Shown piece by piece: positions 7,144 to 17,578 of a DNA stretch of 64,000 nucleotides. Both the position numbers and the translations under genes were made by a program. Source of the DNA: Lichenifustis flavocetrariae. GTDB lineage: Bacteria; Pseudomonadota; Alphaproteobacteria; Rhizobiales; Beijerinckiaceae. The stretch is taken from NCBI RefSeq assembly GCF_026130545.1, contig NZ_JAMOIM010000018.1:1-64000 (forward strand), in the 5' to 3' direction. Numbering within the stretch: position 1 is the stretch's first letter; each line of letters begins with the position of its first letter. The notes under the pieces are model-generated. The model worked only from the letters and a program-made list of their open reading frames with translations. It was not told the DNA's origin and did not search any database.

Positions 7144-9438
7144 ATGAAGCCGATGAAGTTTGGGATAGGGCAGTCCATCAAGCGGATCGAGGACGCGAAG
7201 TTCATCACGGGCGTCGGTCGCTACACGGCCGATCTCGTTCGGCCGGGCGGCCTGGTCGCCGGCTTCTATCGATCGCCGCACGCGCATGCCCGCTTCACGC
7301 TGGGCGACCTTGCGGCCGTTCGGGACATGCCGGGCGTGAAGCTCGTTTTGGAGGCAGACGACATCTCCCACTTGGGCGGATTGCCGTGCCTCGCGCCCAT
7401 GACCGACACGGACGGGACCGAGATGGTGCTGCCGCCGTATCCGCTCCTCGCGCAGAACACCGTCCGCCACGTCGGTGATGCGATCGTCATGATCGTGGCC
7501 TCGTCGGAGGCCGAGCTTCGAGACGCCATCGAGGCGGTGCCGATCGATTTCGATATGCTTGATGCGGTGGTCGACATGCCGGCGGCGATCGCATCGGGCG
7601 CTGTCCCGGTTTGGCCGGAGGTCGGCGGCAATGTCGCCTACGACAATGCGATGGGAGACAAGGCGGCGACCGACGCGGCCTTTGCCGCGGCCGCGCATGT
7701 CGTTTCACTGACCGTCGAGAACAACCGGCTCGTCGCGAACTTCATGGAACCGCGCGCGGCCTTAGCCGAGATCGACCCGGATGGCCGTTACGTCCTAACC
7801 ACCGGCAGCCAGGGGGTGCACGGACTGCGGGATACCTTGGCCGAGACGATCCTGAAGGTCGCTCCGGACAAAGTCCGGGTCGTCACGCCCGACGTGGGCG
7901 GCGGGTTCGGAACCAAGACCTTCATGTATCGCGAATATCCGCTGCTGCTCGAGGCGGCGCTGCGCTGCGGGGCCCCAGTCAGTTGGGTCGCGGACCGGAC
8001 AGAGCATTTTCTCGGCGACGCACAGGGCCGCGACAATCTCACGACCGCCGAAATGGCGCTCGACGCGGAAGGGCGCTTTCTGGCGCTTCGCATCGATATT
8101 CTCGGCAATCTCGGCGCCTATCTGTCGCAGTTCGGGCCTTACATCCCCTGGCTCGGCGTCACGATGGCGACCGGCGCCTACGACATTCCCGTCATTCACG
8201 TCCGCTGCCGGGGTGTCTACACGCATACGGTGCCGGTCGACGCCTACAGGGGCGCGGGCCGCCCGGAGGCCGCCTATGTGCTGGAGCGTCTCGTCGATAC
8301 CTGCGCGCGTGAGCTCGAAATCCCAAGGGAGGCGCTGCGGGCCATGAATTTCGTGCCTTCGCAGAAGATGCCTTACAAAACCCAGACCGACCGCACCTAT
8401 GACGTCGGCGACTTCGAAGGCGCGATGCGGCAGGCGCTCGATCGGGCGGATGCGGCGGGGATCGAAGCCCGCGTGGCGGAGGCCAAGGCGCGCGGCAAGC
8501 TGCGTGGCCTCGGATTCGCGAGCTACATCGAGTGCACGGCCTGGGGCGAAGGCGAGGACGGCAGCGTGTCGCTCGAACCGGACGGGACGTTCACGGTGCT
8601 GGTCGGAACGCAGTCGAACGGTCAGGGCCATGCCACGGCCTATGCCCAGACGGCCTCGCAATATCTCGACGTTCCGCTCGACCAGATCCGCGTCGTACAG
8701 GGGGACACGGACCGCGTGAAGACCGGCCACGGAACAGGCGGGTCACGTTCCATTCCGGTCGGTTCGGTGATGGTGGCGGGCGCCTCTGAAAAGCTCGTGG
8801 GGCAATTGAAGACGCTCGCCGCCGAGAAGCTGGAAGCCGCGATCGCCGATCTCGAAGTCGGCGACGGCGGCATCCGCGTCGCGGGCACGGATCGCGCCAT
8901 CAGCTACGCCGATCTGGCCCTGCTGCCGGGCGCGACGGAGGCGGTTCGGGGCGCGCGCGATGAATTCGTGCCGCCGCAGGCCACCTATCCGAACGGCACT
9001 CACGTCTGCGAAGTGGAAATCGATCCGGATACCGGAATCACGACAGTCGAGCGCTACACGGTCTGCGACGATTTCGGTGTGACGCTGAACCCGATCCTCC
9101 TGGCCGGTCAAGTGCATGGCGGCATCGCGCAAGGCATCGGCCAGGCGCTGCTCGAGCGTACCGTCTACGGCGACAACGGACAGCTGCTGACCGCGACGCT
9201 GATGGACTATTGCCTTCCGCGCGCGACCGACGTGCCGATGATCGACTTCCAGACCCGGAATATCCCTTCGACGACCAATCCCCTCGGTTTGAAGGGGGCG
9301 GGCGAGGCCGGGACGATCGGTGCCTGCCCTGCGGTGATGAACGCCGTTGTCGATGCGCTCGACCGGGCCCGTGGCATCAGGCACATCGACATGCCGGCAA
9401 CGCCGTCGCGCGTCGCGGCGGCGCTGCGGGCAGCCTGA
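7144..9438 (+). CDS. Molybdopterin-binding large subunit, form II CoxL-like (copy 1, without its own CoxS or CoxM)
   Basis: A 764-residue large subunit of the xanthine dehydrogenase/CO dehydrogenase family. The N-terminal a/b hammerhead domain begins IGQSIKRIEDAKFITGVG. The molybdopterin domain carries GGGFGTK, AYRGAGR at residues 367-373 and the catalytic glutamate at 721 (KGAGEAG). AYRGAGR is the form II signature; the CO-specific AYRCSFR loop is absent. The ATG at 7144 fits family alignment although its ribosome binding site is weak. No small or medium subunit gene is adjacent: the next coxS lies about 800 bases downstream with an antisense regulator remnant between. It may borrow the CoxS and CoxM encoded downstream. 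The substrate is unknown. Confidence 0.85.
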   Translation: MKPMKFGIGQSIKRIEDAKFITGVGRYTADLVRPGGLVAGFYRSPHAHARFTLGDLAAVRDMPGVKLVLEADDISHLGGLPCLAPMTDTDGTEMVLPPYPLLAQNTVRHVGDAIVMIVASSEAELRDAIEAVPIDFDMLDAVVDMPAAIASGAVPVWPEVGGNVAYDNAMGDKAATDAAFAAAAHVVSLTVENNRLVANFMEPRAALAEIDPDGRYVLTTGSQGVHGLRDTLAETILKVAPDKVRVVTPDVGGGFGTKTFMYREYPLLLEAALRCGAPVSWVADRTEHFLGDAQGRDNLTTAEMALDAEGRFLALRIDILGNLGAYLSQFGPYIPWLGVTMATGAYDIPVIHVRCRGVYTHTVPVDAYRGAGRPEAAYVLERLVDTCARELEIPREALRAMNFVPSQKMPYKTQTDRTYDVGDFEGAMRQALDRADAAGIEARVAEAKARGKLRGLGFASYIECTAWGEGEDGSVSLEPDGTFTVLVGTQSNGQGHATAYAQTASQYLDVPLDQIRVVQGDTDRVKTGHGTGGSRSIPVGSVMVAGASEKLVGQLKTLAAEKLEAAIADLEVGDGGIRVAGTDRAISYADLALLPGATEAVRGARDEFVPPQATYPNGTHVCEVEIDPDTGITTVERYTVCDDFGVTLNPILLAGQVHGGIAQGIGQALLERTVYGDNGQLLTATLMDYCLPRATDVPMIDFQTRNIPSTTNPLGLKGAGEAGTIGACPAVMNAVVDALDRARGIRHIDMPATPSRVAAALRAA

Positions 9439-9559
9439 TCGCCGGGATCGAGGCGGCCGCTTGGCCGGCCGCCTCGGTCGGGTCGTTGTCCGAGCGTTGG
9501 ATTTCGACCTGTAAGGGCAAAGCGACCAAGTCATCGTGCGCAACCGCTGCTGCCGCGCG

Positions 9560-9886
9560 TTACCGCTCAACGAGAGTTCGGCGCAAGGATTTAAAAATGA
9601 CGTGCGCACCACGGCGCCCGCCCATCTGTCGCGTGACGATCGCTCTGCCGAGGATTGCGTCAAGCATGTCGACCAGCAGCCCGGCCGTCGCGTAAGACAT
9701 ACGCATCTGGCGGGTGCCGGCCGAGATGGTCCCGCTCTCTGCGAACCGCTCGATCAGCTCAATGTTGCCCGGTCCGCTTCGCCGGCCTGGGTCAAAATCG
9801 ATTCGCGCTCGGAGAACGGCCGCGTCGAGCGGCCCAGTGGGGAGAGCGGCAATCTTTGTCGCGCGACGTACCGGATGTTCGCCCAC
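9560..9886 (-). CDS. ModE-like winged helix-turn-helix protein, probably decaying
   Basis: About 108 residues resemble the N-terminal DNA-binding domain of molybdate-responsive ModE-type regulators. The family pattern is RIDFxxG...GPGxIxLLEAIxxTGSIS; here it reads ARIDFDPG, then GPGNIELIERFAESGTISAG and MSYATAGLLVDMLDAILG. The usual MSYRRAW is changed to MSYATAG. The frame stops (TAA at 9560-9562) where relatives have Tyr in ERYR, so the end is slightly clipped. The GTG start at 9886 lacks a clear ribosome binding site, and the frame is open further upstream. It lies antisense between two molybdenum hydroxylase genes, which fits a former local regulator. It may be a pseudogene. Confidence 0.5.
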   Translation of the reverse strand: MGEHPVRRATKIAALPTGPLDAAVLRARIDFDPGRRSGPGNIELIERFAESGTISAGTRQMRMSYATAGLLVDMLDAILGRAIVTRQMGGRRGAHVIFKSLRRTLVER

Positions 9887-10222
9887 GGGCTTTGATAGCT
9901 CGGTCAGGCGGAGGTTGCTCCCTTCAAGACCCAGCCACGTGGACGAGGTCCGTCGCCCCTTCGGTGGCCTCCACATTCGAGATCCGACGCACGCTGATGA
10001 GTCACCGTTCGGCGGGAGGTGCGCCGGATACGGTCTCGACGCCGTTCGCAGACTTACGCTTGACCGGCCCTCCAACGCCTATCTATCATTGGCCTAATTC
10101 CAAGGTGCGGTTCAACGTTCCTGGAAGGCGTGCTCGCAAAGCGCGGTGGGCGGCTGGGCGACCTATGTGAGGTCCCTGGCACGAACGTCCGATTTGAGGA
10201 TCCGATGGGATCGGGGGAAACG
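9887..10222. other. Upstream region of the first coxSLM set
   Basis: These 336 bases between the ModE-like remnant and coxS show no credible gene. The promoter of the coxSLM operon should lie here, but no convincing -35/-10 pair or operator was identified. Confidence 0.35.
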
Positions 10223-10714
<492 letters not shown>

Positions 10715-10796
10715 CCAGCATCCCGTTTTCAACGGCGGCCCGGCGAAACCCACGCAGCAAGACGTGAGACCCGGGTCCTGCCGCGAGGAGGAACCC

Positions 10797-13163
10797 ATGA
10801 GTGCAACCGGTATCGGCGCTTCTGTTCGCCGCAAGGAAGATTTCCGCTTCATCACCGGCAAGGGCCACTACACGGACGATATCAACCGTCCCGGCCAAGC
10901 CTATGCCTACTTCGTCCGTTCGCCCCACGCGCATGCCAAGATCAACCGCATCGACAAGGCGGAGGCGGAGCGCGCGCCTGGCGTCGTCGCCATCTTCACG
11001 GGCGAAGATATCGCGGCCGACAAGATCGGCGGCCTGATCTGCGGTTGGATGATCCATTCGAAGGACGGCTCGCCCATGAAGGCAGGCCCGCATCCGGCGC
11101 TCGCGCAGGGCAAGGTGCGCTATGTCGGCGATCATGTCGCCGTCGTCATCGCCGAAACCTATGCGCAGGCCCGCGAGGCCGGCGAGCAGGTCAACGTCGA
11201 CTACGACGTGCTGCCGGCGGTCGTCGATACCGGGTCGGCCCGCTCGGTCGGCGGCGAGCCGGTGCATGAGGTCGCGCCCGACAATACCGTGTTCGAATGG
11301 CACCTCGGGAACAAGCCCGAGACCGAGGCGGCCTTTGCCCGGGCCGCGCATGTCACCAAGCTCGATATCGTCAACAACCGGCTGATCCCGAACGCCATGG
11401 AGCCCCGGGCCGCGGTGGGCGACTACGATGACGGGGCCGACAGCTTCACGCTCTACACCACCAGCCAGAACCCGCATGTCGCCCGGCTCGTTCTCTCCGC
11501 CTTCAACGGCATCGCACCGGAAAACAAGCTTCGGGTCATCGCGCCGGATGTCGGCGGTGGTTTCGGCTCGAAGATCTTCATCTATGCGGAAGAAACCGTT
11601 TGCGTCTGGGCCGCCAAGAAGGTCAATCGGCCGGTCAAGTGGAACAGCGACCGGACCGAGGCCTTCCTGTCGGACGCCCATGGCCGCGACCATGTCACCC
11701 ATGCCGAACTCGCGACCGATGCCAATGGCATGATGATCGGCCTCCGGGTGCATACGACGGCCAATCTCGGCGCTTATCTGTCGACCTTCTCGTCGTCGGT
11801 GCCGACCTATCTCTATGCGCCGTTGCTCTCGGGTCAGTATAACATTCCGGCGATCTACTGCGAAGTCGACGCGGTCTATACCAACACGGCTCCGGTCGAC
11901 GCCTATCGGGGCGCCGGCCGACCCGAGGCGACCTTCGTGATCGAACGGATCGTCGAGGTGGCGGCGCGGGAACTTGGATTCGATCCCGCGGAGTTCCGGC
12001 GCAGGAACTTCGTCACCAGCTATCCGCACCAGACCCCCGTCATCATGTGCTACGACGCCGGCAACTACGGCGCCTCGATGGACAAGGCGCTGGAGCTGAT
12101 CGACTACAAGGGCTTTCCGGCCCGCAAGGCGGAGGCACAACGCCGTGGCCGTCTCCGGGGCATCGGCTTTTCAGCTTATATCGAAGCCTGCGGCATTGCC
12201 CCTTCGGCGGCGGTCGGATCGCTGGGCGCGGGCGTCGGCCTCTGGGAATCTGCCGAGGTGCGGGTGAACCCGGTCGGCACCGTCGAGGTCCTGACCGGCT
12301 CGCACAGCCACGGCCAGGGCCACGAGACGACCTTTGCCCAGCTCGTCTCCGAACGCCTCGGCATCCCGATCGACAACGTGACCATTGTTCACGGCGACAC
12401 CGATAAGGTGCAGATGGGCATGGGCACCTATGGCTCGCGCTCGGGTGCCGTGGGCATGTCCGCTATCGTCAAGGCGCTCGACAAGGTCGAGGCCAAGGCC
12501 AAGAAAGTGGCCGGCTACGTGCTCGAAGCCTCCCCCGATGACATCGAGTTCAAGGACGGCAAGTTCACGGTCAAAGGCACCGACAAGGAGATCGATTTCG
12601 CATCCGTCGCCCTGCAGGCCTATGTGGCCCACAAGTTCAACGGGCAGGACCTGGAACCCGGACTGAAGGAAGGTGCCTTCTACGATCCCACCAACTTCAC
12701 CTTCCCGGCCGGCGTCCACATCTGCGAATGCGAGATCGACCCCGACACGGGTGTGACGCGCATCGAGAATTGGGTGGCGGTCGACGATTTCGGGATCGTG
12801 ATCAACCCGATGATTGTCGAGGGCCAGGTGCATGGCGGGATTGCTCAAGGCGTCGGTCAGGCGCTGCTGGAAGGCACGGTCTACAACGAAGACGGTCAGC
12901 TGCTCACGGCGAGCTACATGGATTACTGCATGCCGCGCGCCTACGACTTTCCGTCCCTGAAGGTGGAGACGACAGAGACCCGCTGCCCGTCCAATCCGCT
13001 CGGCATCAAGGGATGCGGCGAGGCGGGCGCGATCGCGGCGCCGCCCGCCGTGATCAACGCCATCACCGATGCTCTCGGGCACGAGAACATCGCGATGCCG
13101 GCGACGCCGCTGAAAGTCTGGAGGGCCGTGCAGGAGGTTCAACCCCGCATGGCGGCCGAATAG
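10797..13163 (+). CDS. Molybdopterin-binding large subunit, form II CoxL-like (set 1)
   Basis: A 788-residue catalytic subunit with the start at 10797 behind GAGGAGGAACCC. Motifs in order: [12 protein letters not shown] (N-terminal hammerhead domain), GGGFGSK, AYRGAGR at 369-375 (form II), GQGHETT, and KGCGEAG with catalytic Glu742. The enzyme would be a (LMS)2 molybdenum hydroxylase in the cytoplasm. Form II enzymes are often labelled CO dehydrogenase without CO activity having been shown; the substrate here is unknown. It is similar along its whole length to the large subunit at 19201, which suggests duplication of the set. Confidence 0.88.
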   Translation: MSATGIGASVRRKEDFRFITGKGHYTDDINRPGQAYAYFVRSPHAHAKINRIDKAEAERAPGVVAIFTGEDIAADKIGGLICGWMIHSKDGSPMKAGPHPALAQGKVRYVGDHVAVVIAETYAQAREAGEQVNVDYDVLPAVVDTGSARSVGGEPVHEVAPDNTVFEWHLGNKPETEAAFARAAHVTKLDIVNNRLIPNAMEPRAAVGDYDDGADSFTLYTTSQNPHVARLVLSAFNGIAPENKLRVIAPDVGGGFGSKIFIYAEETVCVWAAKKVNRPVKWNSDRTEAFLSDAHGRDHVTHAELATDANGMMIGLRVHTTANLGAYLSTFSSSVPTYLYAPLLSGQYNIPAIYCEVDAVYTNTAPVDAYRGAGRPEATFVIERIVEVAARELGFDPAEFRRRNFVTSYPHQTPVIMCYDAGNYGASMDKALELIDYKGFPARKAEAQRRGRLRGIGFSAYIEACGIAPSAAVGSLGAGVGLWESAEVRVNPVGTVEVLTGSHSHGQGHETTFAQLVSERLGIPIDNVTIVHGDTDKVQMGMGTYGSRSGAVGMSAIVKALDKVEAKAKKVAGYVLEASPDDIEFKDGKFTVKGTDKEIDFASVALQAYVAHKFNGQDLEPGLKEGAFYDPTNFTFPAGVHICECEIDPDTGVTRIENWVAVDDFGIVINPMIVEGQVHGGIAQGVGQALLEGTVYNEDGQLLTASYMDYCMPRAYDFPSLKVETTETRCPSNPLGIKGCGEAGAIAAPPAVINAITDALGHENIAMPATPLKVWRAVQEVQPRMAAE

Positions 13164-13172
13164 GAGAGACCC

Positions 13173-13973
13173 ATGTACGCCTTCACCTATCAACGCCCCA
13201 CCTCCCTCGACGACGCCATGGCAATGCTCGGCGATGGCGACGCCAAGCTCCTGGCCGGCGGCCACACGCTGCTTCCGACGATGAAGCAACGGCTTGCTGC
13301 CCCCAGCGCGCTGATCGATCTCGGCGCTTTGCGCGACCAGCTCTCGGGTGTGACCGAAGAAGCTGGCGGCGTGACGATCGGCGCCATGACGCGGCACGGC
13401 GAAGTCGCCGAAGATCCTATCGTGAAGCGGGTGATCCCGGCATTGGCCGCGATGGCAAGCGTCGTGGGCGACCCCGCGGTTCGCTCGCGCGGCACGATGG
13501 GAGGTTCGGTAGCCAACAATGATCCGGCTGCCGATTATCCGGCCGCCTGCCTCGCCCTCGGGGCCACCATCCGCACGACCAAGCGCCAGATCGCTGCCGC
13601 CGACTACTTCACCGGTCTCTTCGAGACGGCGCTCGAAGCTGGCGAGATTATCACTGCCATCCATTTTCCAAAGCCCGAGAAAGCCGGCTACGAAAAGTTT
13701 CGCAATCCCGCGTCGCGCTACGCGATGGTCGGTGTCTTCGTGGCCAAGACGGCTGAGGGCGTTCGGGTCACGGTGACGGGGGCCGGGGCGAATGGCGTGT
13801 TCCGGGCGCAGGACTTCGAACAGGCACTCGCGGCGAACTTCTCGGCTGATGCCATCAAGGCGGTCAAGATGTCCCCGGACGGCCTGAACTCGGACATCCA
13901 TGCAGATGCGGTCTACCGTGCGCATCTCATCGGTGTCATGGCGCGTCGCGCGCTCGACAAGGCGAACATCTAA
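13173..13973 (+). CDS. coxM: FAD-binding medium subunit, CoxM-like (set 1)
   Basis: A 266-residue flavoprotein subunit of the molybdenum hydroxylase. Both FAD-binding motifs are present: AGGHTLLPTMKQRL at about 29-42 and TMGGSVANNDPAADYP at about 109-124. The C-terminal CO-dehydrogenase flavoprotein domain begins near EKAGYEKFRNPASRYAMVGV. The start at 13173 follows AGGAGAGACCC, nine bases after the coxL stop, so the genes are translationally close. It is the last gene of set 1 and is followed by a terminator. Confidence 0.92.
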   Translation: MYAFTYQRPTSLDDAMAMLGDGDAKLLAGGHTLLPTMKQRLAAPSALIDLGALRDQLSGVTEEAGGVTIGAMTRHGEVAEDPIVKRVIPALAAMASVVGDPAVRSRGTMGGSVANNDPAADYPAACLALGATIRTTKRQIAAADYFTGLFETALEAGEIITAIHFPKPEKAGYEKFRNPASRYAMVGVFVAKTAEGVRVTVTGAGANGVFRAQDFEQALAANFSADAIKAVKMSPDGLNSDIHADAVYRAHLIGVMARRALDKANI

Positions 13974-14000
13974 GAGCCGGATCGGTCCAATAGTTTCGGA

Positions 14001-14032
14001 GGGGTCGAGTCCGTTGCGCTCGGCCCCGTTTT
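14001..14032 (+). terminator. Probable rho-independent terminator after the first coxSLM set
   Basis: GGGGTCGAG (14001-14009) pairs with CTCGGCCCC (14019-14027) with one G-U pair and a nine-base loop, followed by GTTTTG. It lies 28 bases after the coxM stop. Confidence 0.55.
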
Positions 14033-14405
14033 GTCCCCAGACGTAGTCTGCCGCCTGGCTTGCTCGTTTCCATCCAGACTGGCTCGTCGTAGGACCCGCC
14101 CACACGCCGCTGGATCCGGCACCCCTTCACAATTCAGCGTCTTCGCTCGTGCATCAGCGCGCGTTGAGACACGTTTGCAGCTCGCGAGGGATCATCCGGC
14201 GGAGCTTCGAGGTCCCACGACCATCCAAAAGCCTGCATCATTGTTGATCAGCGGAGAAGATTTCGGGGCGCAATGGTGAAATACTTCGCAGATAAAGGGA
14301 TCATAAATTTGAGTTATGGGCCGCCTTTGGCCTTTTAATTTGCTTCTTATATTCAATACAAAGCATCCTTCACTCAGGAATAACCTGTTACCTGAGGATG
14401 ATCTG
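14033..14405. promoter_or_regulatory. Upstream region of the ABC transporter operon
   Basis: No gene was seen. The last 130 bases are much more AT-rich than their surroundings (TTTTAATTTGCTTCTTATATTC near 14332-14354) and include the partial palindrome GGCCGCCTTTGGCC (14317-14330). A promoter and operator for the operon starting at 14406 are likely here, but the exact boxes cannot be fixed. Confidence 0.35.
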
Positions 14406-15743
14406 ATGATCAGCGACAACCCGGATGGTATTGCGCCGAAGGTAGACGAAGCCGAGAACCATGTGAGCCGTCGCTCATTTCTGAAGGTCGGTGCCGCGGT
14501 CGCGGGCGCCGCCGCCGGCTCGGGCGCCATAACCGGCTTCCCGACCATCTGGGCGCAGGAGATCAAGGACATCGAACTGCGCCATGTGGGCGTGTCCTAT
14601 TCGGTCGTGAAGGCCATCGGTGACCAGGCCTCGAAGGATCTCGGCTTCAAGGTCACGATGCAGAACCTCGACACTTCAGCGGCCATCAACCGCTTCATCA
14701 CGCAGCCCAACACGGTCGACATCGCCGACCTCGAAGGCTGGCAGGCCAAGCTTGCCGCCAAGCGCGGCGTGATCCAGGGGATCGAAGCGAAGAAAATCAA
14801 GGAGTTCGACAACTTTCTGCCGATCTTCACGAAGGGCGAGCTCGACGGCCACAAGATCCCGCGCCAAGGCATTTCGCCTTACGAGGCGCTCTATCTTGCC
14901 AAGCCGGACGCGACCGAGCTGCATGACGGCGTGACCGAGTGGCTCACCAATGTGCCACAAGTCTATAATGCAGATTCGATCGGCTACCGGCCCGACCTCG
15001 TCGGCCACACCGTGACCGAGTGGAAGGACCTGATCGACCCCAAGTTCAAGGGCAAGGCCGCCATCCTCGACGTGCCGGCCATCGGCATCATGGACGCCGC
15101 ACTCACCTTCGAGAGCGCCGGGTTGATCACCTATGCCAACAAAGGCAACATGACCAAGAAGGAGATCGACTTCACCTGCGACAAGCTGATCGAGCTCAAG
15201 AAGGATGGGCACTTCCGGGCCACCTGGACCACCTTTGACCAGTCGGTGCAGCTTATGGCGGCGGGCGAAGTGGTGATCCAGTCGATGTGGTCGCCGGCGG
15301 TCGCGGCGGTGCGGGTCAAGCAAATTCCCTGCACCTATGCCCCGGTCAACATCAAGAACGGCAAGGAAGGCTATCGCGGCTGGTGCAACGGCATGGGCCT
15401 GATGAAGCATCTCACGGGCAAGAAGCTCGAAGCGGCCTATGAATACATGAACTGGTACATGTCCGGCTGGCAGGGCGCCTTCGTGAGCCGCTACGGCTAC
15501 TACAGCCCGGTCCCTTCGACCGCCAAGAAGTTCATGACGCCGGCCGAATATGCCTTCTGGTACGAAGGCAAGCCGGCGCCGGAAGAGGTGAAGGATCCTT
15601 ATGGCGTGGCGATGGAAAAGGCCGGCACGGTGCGCGACGGCGGCTCCTTCACCGAGCGCGTCACCAACATCTCGTGCTGGAACACGCTGATGGACGAAGC
15701 CGCCTACATGAACAAGCGCTGGAACGACTTCAAGGTCGCGTAA
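14406..15743 (+). CDS. ABC transporter substrate-binding protein, polyamine-type, Tat-exported
   Basis: A 445-residue periplasmic binding protein. A twin-arginine signal (SRRSFLKVGAAVAGAAAG, about residues 21-38) with cleavage near IWAQ shows export in folded form. The mature part resembles extracellular solute-binding proteins of the PotD/spermidine-putrescine group (QPNTVDIADLEGWQAK, NADSIGYRPDLVGH, GYRGWCNGMGLMKH). The ATG at 14406 follows GAGGATGATCTG; the frame extends upstream without a start site of similar quality. Two permeases and an ATPase follow. The ligand is unknown; since the operon continues into hydroxylase and amidase genes, a nitrogen-containing substrate is likely. Confidence 0.85.
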   Translation: MISDNPDGIAPKVDEAENHVSRRSFLKVGAAVAGAAAGSGAITGFPTIWAQEIKDIELRHVGVSYSVVKAIGDQASKDLGFKVTMQNLDTSAAINRFITQPNTVDIADLEGWQAKLAAKRGVIQGIEAKKIKEFDNFLPIFTKGELDGHKIPRQGISPYEALYLAKPDATELHDGVTEWLTNVPQVYNADSIGYRPDLVGHTVTEWKDLIDPKFKGKAAILDVPAIGIMDAALTFESAGLITYANKGNMTKKEIDFTCDKLIELKKDGHFRATWTTFDQSVQLMAAGEVVIQSMWSPAVAAVRVKQIPCTYAPVNIKNGKEGYRGWCNGMGLMKHLTGKKLEAAYEYMNWYMSGWQGAFVSRYGYYSPVPSTAKKFMTPAEYAFWYEGKPAPEEVKDPYGVAMEKAGTVRDGGSFTERVTNISCWNTLMDEAAYMNKRWNDFKVA

Positions 15744-15755
15744 GCGCCCGCGATG

Positions 15756-15782
15756 CCCCTTCTCCCGCTAGGGGAGAAGGGG
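15756..15782. repeat. REP-like palindrome between binding protein and permease
   Basis: CCCCTTCTCCC (15756-15766) and GGGAGAAGGGG (15772-15782) form a perfect 11-base stem with a five-base loop (GCTAG). It lies in the 73-base gap between the binding-protein stop and the permease start, without a T-tract. Similar sequences occur at 41450 and 41544. It may protect the upstream mRNA or lower expression of the downstream genes. Confidence 0.75.
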
Positions 15783-15816
15783 TGCCTGGCTGAACCCTGC
15801 CTGTTACGGAGCGCTT

Positions 15817-16680
15817 ATGCGCCTCAGCAAACCCGTCGTGAGCTGGCTCTATGTCGCGCCGCTCGTCCTCGTCCTGATCCCGTTCTTCGTCGTGCCGATC
15901 GTCGTCGTGCTGATCGCGAGCGTGTTCGACACGGACGGGTTTGGCGGCCTGATCCCGACCTTTACGTTGAGCAACTATCTGAACGTCTTCACGTCGACCC
16001 TGACTTTCAATCTCTACTACGAGACCATCAAATTCACGGTCCTGACCTGGATATTTACGCTCCTGCTTGGATTTTTTATCGCCTACTACCTGGTCTTCCA
16101 CGTGAAGAACCAACTGCTGGCCATCGGCCTTTTCCTGCTCTGCACGGTCCCGTTCTGGACCTCGAACATTATCCGAATGATTTCCTGGATTCCCCTGCTT
16201 GGCAAAGAAGGGCTCATCAATACGGCCCTGATCAAGATCGGGCTCATCCACGAGCCGCTTGGATTTCTGCTTTATTCGAGCTTCGCCGTTGTGGTCGCTT
16301 ATGTGCACCAGCTGACGATCTTCATGATCGTGCCGATCTTCAATTCCATGGTGCGCATCGACAAGCGCGTGATCGAGGCGGCTGTCGACGCCGGGGCGAG
16401 CCGCTTCGACATCCTGCGGCTCATCGTCATTCCGCTGTCGAAGAGCGGCATCGCCCTCGGTACCATCTTCGTCGTGGCCATCGTGATGGGCGACTTCTTC
16501 GTCACCAAGGTGATGTCCGGCGGCGGTTCTGCCTCGGTGGTCGGCGCCTTTTATGAGGACATCGGAGTGCTGCAATATCCTGGGGCCGCGGCGAGCGCGG
16601 TCGTCCTCACGGTCATTCTCATGACCTCGGTGGCCCTCATCCTGCGCACGGTCGACATCCGCAAGGAGATTACCTCGTGA
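15817..16680 (+). CDS. ABC transporter permease, PotB-like
   Basis: A 287-residue inner membrane permease with about six hydrophobic segments, the first at about residues 8-33 (WLYVAPLVLVLIPFFVVPIV). The cytoplasmic EAA loop that docks the ATPase reads EAAVDAGASRFDILRLIVIP at about 187-206. It belongs to the binding-protein-dependent permeases of the spermidine/putrescine type. The stop overlaps the next permease start by four bases, so the two are translationally coupled. Confidence 0.88.
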   Translation: MRLSKPVVSWLYVAPLVLVLIPFFVVPIVVVLIASVFDTDGFGGLIPTFTLSNYLNVFTSTLTFNLYYETIKFTVLTWIFTLLLGFFIAYYLVFHVKNQLLAIGLFLLCTVPFWTSNIIRMISWIPLLGKEGLINTALIKIGLIHEPLGFLLYSSFAVVVAYVHQLTIFMIVPIFNSMVRIDKRVIEAAVDAGASRFDILRLIVIPLSKSGIALGTIFVVAIVMGDFFVTKVMSGGGSASVVGAFYEDIGVLQYPGAAASAVVLTVILMTSVALILRTVDIRKEITS

Positions 16681-17570
16681 GCGCGGCCCCGGCGGCGATG
16701 CCGGCCGCGAAGACCCATGCCAAGCGCCGCGCTATCGCACCCAGCAAGGGCAGGCGGCCCTGGACCTTCTATGCCCTCACGGCCCTCTTCGTCTTCTACG
16801 TCCTCGCCCTCTACGGCCCGATGATCTGCATCTACATCCTGTCGTTCCAGGATGTGCGCGGCGGACTGGTCTTCCCGATGAAGGGTTTCTCGCTGCACTG
16901 GTTCGTCGACCTCTTCACGCAGGTCCGCACCGGCGATGTTAAAGGCGCCTTCAGCCGCTCCATCAAGCTCGCCATCCTGGTCACGGCCATCACCGTCGTC
17001 GTCTCGTTCCTTTCGGCCATGGCGTTCCGCCGCCGCTTCCCCGGCGACAACATCGTCTTCGCGCTGATGATCGGCTCGCTCGTAGCACCCGGCCTCGTCC
17101 TCGGCATCGGCGTAGGCCTGATGTTCAATTTTCTCGGCATCGACACGTCCTGGTGGGGATCGGCGTTGGGCGCGCAGCTCTCTTGGACGCTGCCCTTCGG
17201 CGTGCTCGTGATGTTCGCCGTGATGTCGCGCTTCAATCCGGCCTGGGAAGAAGCGGCCTACGATCTCGGCGCGACGCGCTGGCAAACCATCCGGCTCGTC
17301 ATCGTGCCGGTGCTGGCGCCGGGCCTGGTTGCGGTCGCGCTCTTCGGCTTCACGCTGTCCTACGACGAATTCGCTCGCACGCTGCAGACCGCCGGACCAC
17401 AGAACACGCTTCCCCTCGAAATCTGGAGCATGACGATGAACGTCACTTCGCCGTCGCTCTATGCGCTCGGCACGGTCACGACCGTCATCTCCTTTCTCGT
17501 CATCGGCATCAGTCTGGGTACGATCGTGCTGATGCAGAAGCGGCGCGGCCAACGCGCTCCCATGCATTGA
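16677..17570 (+). CDS. ABC transporter permease, PotC-like
   Basis: A 297-residue permease with a GTG start at 16677 inside the end of the preceding gene. A basic N-terminal tail of about 35 residues comes before the first membrane segment (FYALTALFVFYVLALYGPMI). The EAA motif reads EEAAYDLGATRWQTIRLVIV at about 193-212. It would form the heterodimeric channel with the upstream permease. The ATPase gene starts nine bases after the stop. Confidence 0.88.
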   Translation: MSAAPAAMPAAKTHAKRRAIAPSKGRRPWTFYALTALFVFYVLALYGPMICIYILSFQDVRGGLVFPMKGFSLHWFVDLFTQVRTGDVKGAFSRSIKLAILVTAITVVVSFLSAMAFRRRFPGDNIVFALMIGSLVAPGLVLGIGVGLMFNFLGIDTSWWGSALGAQLSWTLPFGVLVMFAVMSRFNPAWEEAAYDLGATRWQTIRLVIVPVLAPGLVAVALFGFTLSYDEFARTLQTAGPQNTLPLEIWSMTMNVTSPSLYALGTVTTVISFLVIGISLGTIVLMQKRRGQRAPMH

Positions 17571-17578
17571 GGTCCACC

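Noticed and set aside
12171-14105. Minus-strand open frame of 644 codons
   Set aside because: Antisense to coxL and coxM of set 1, without start signals or family motifs.
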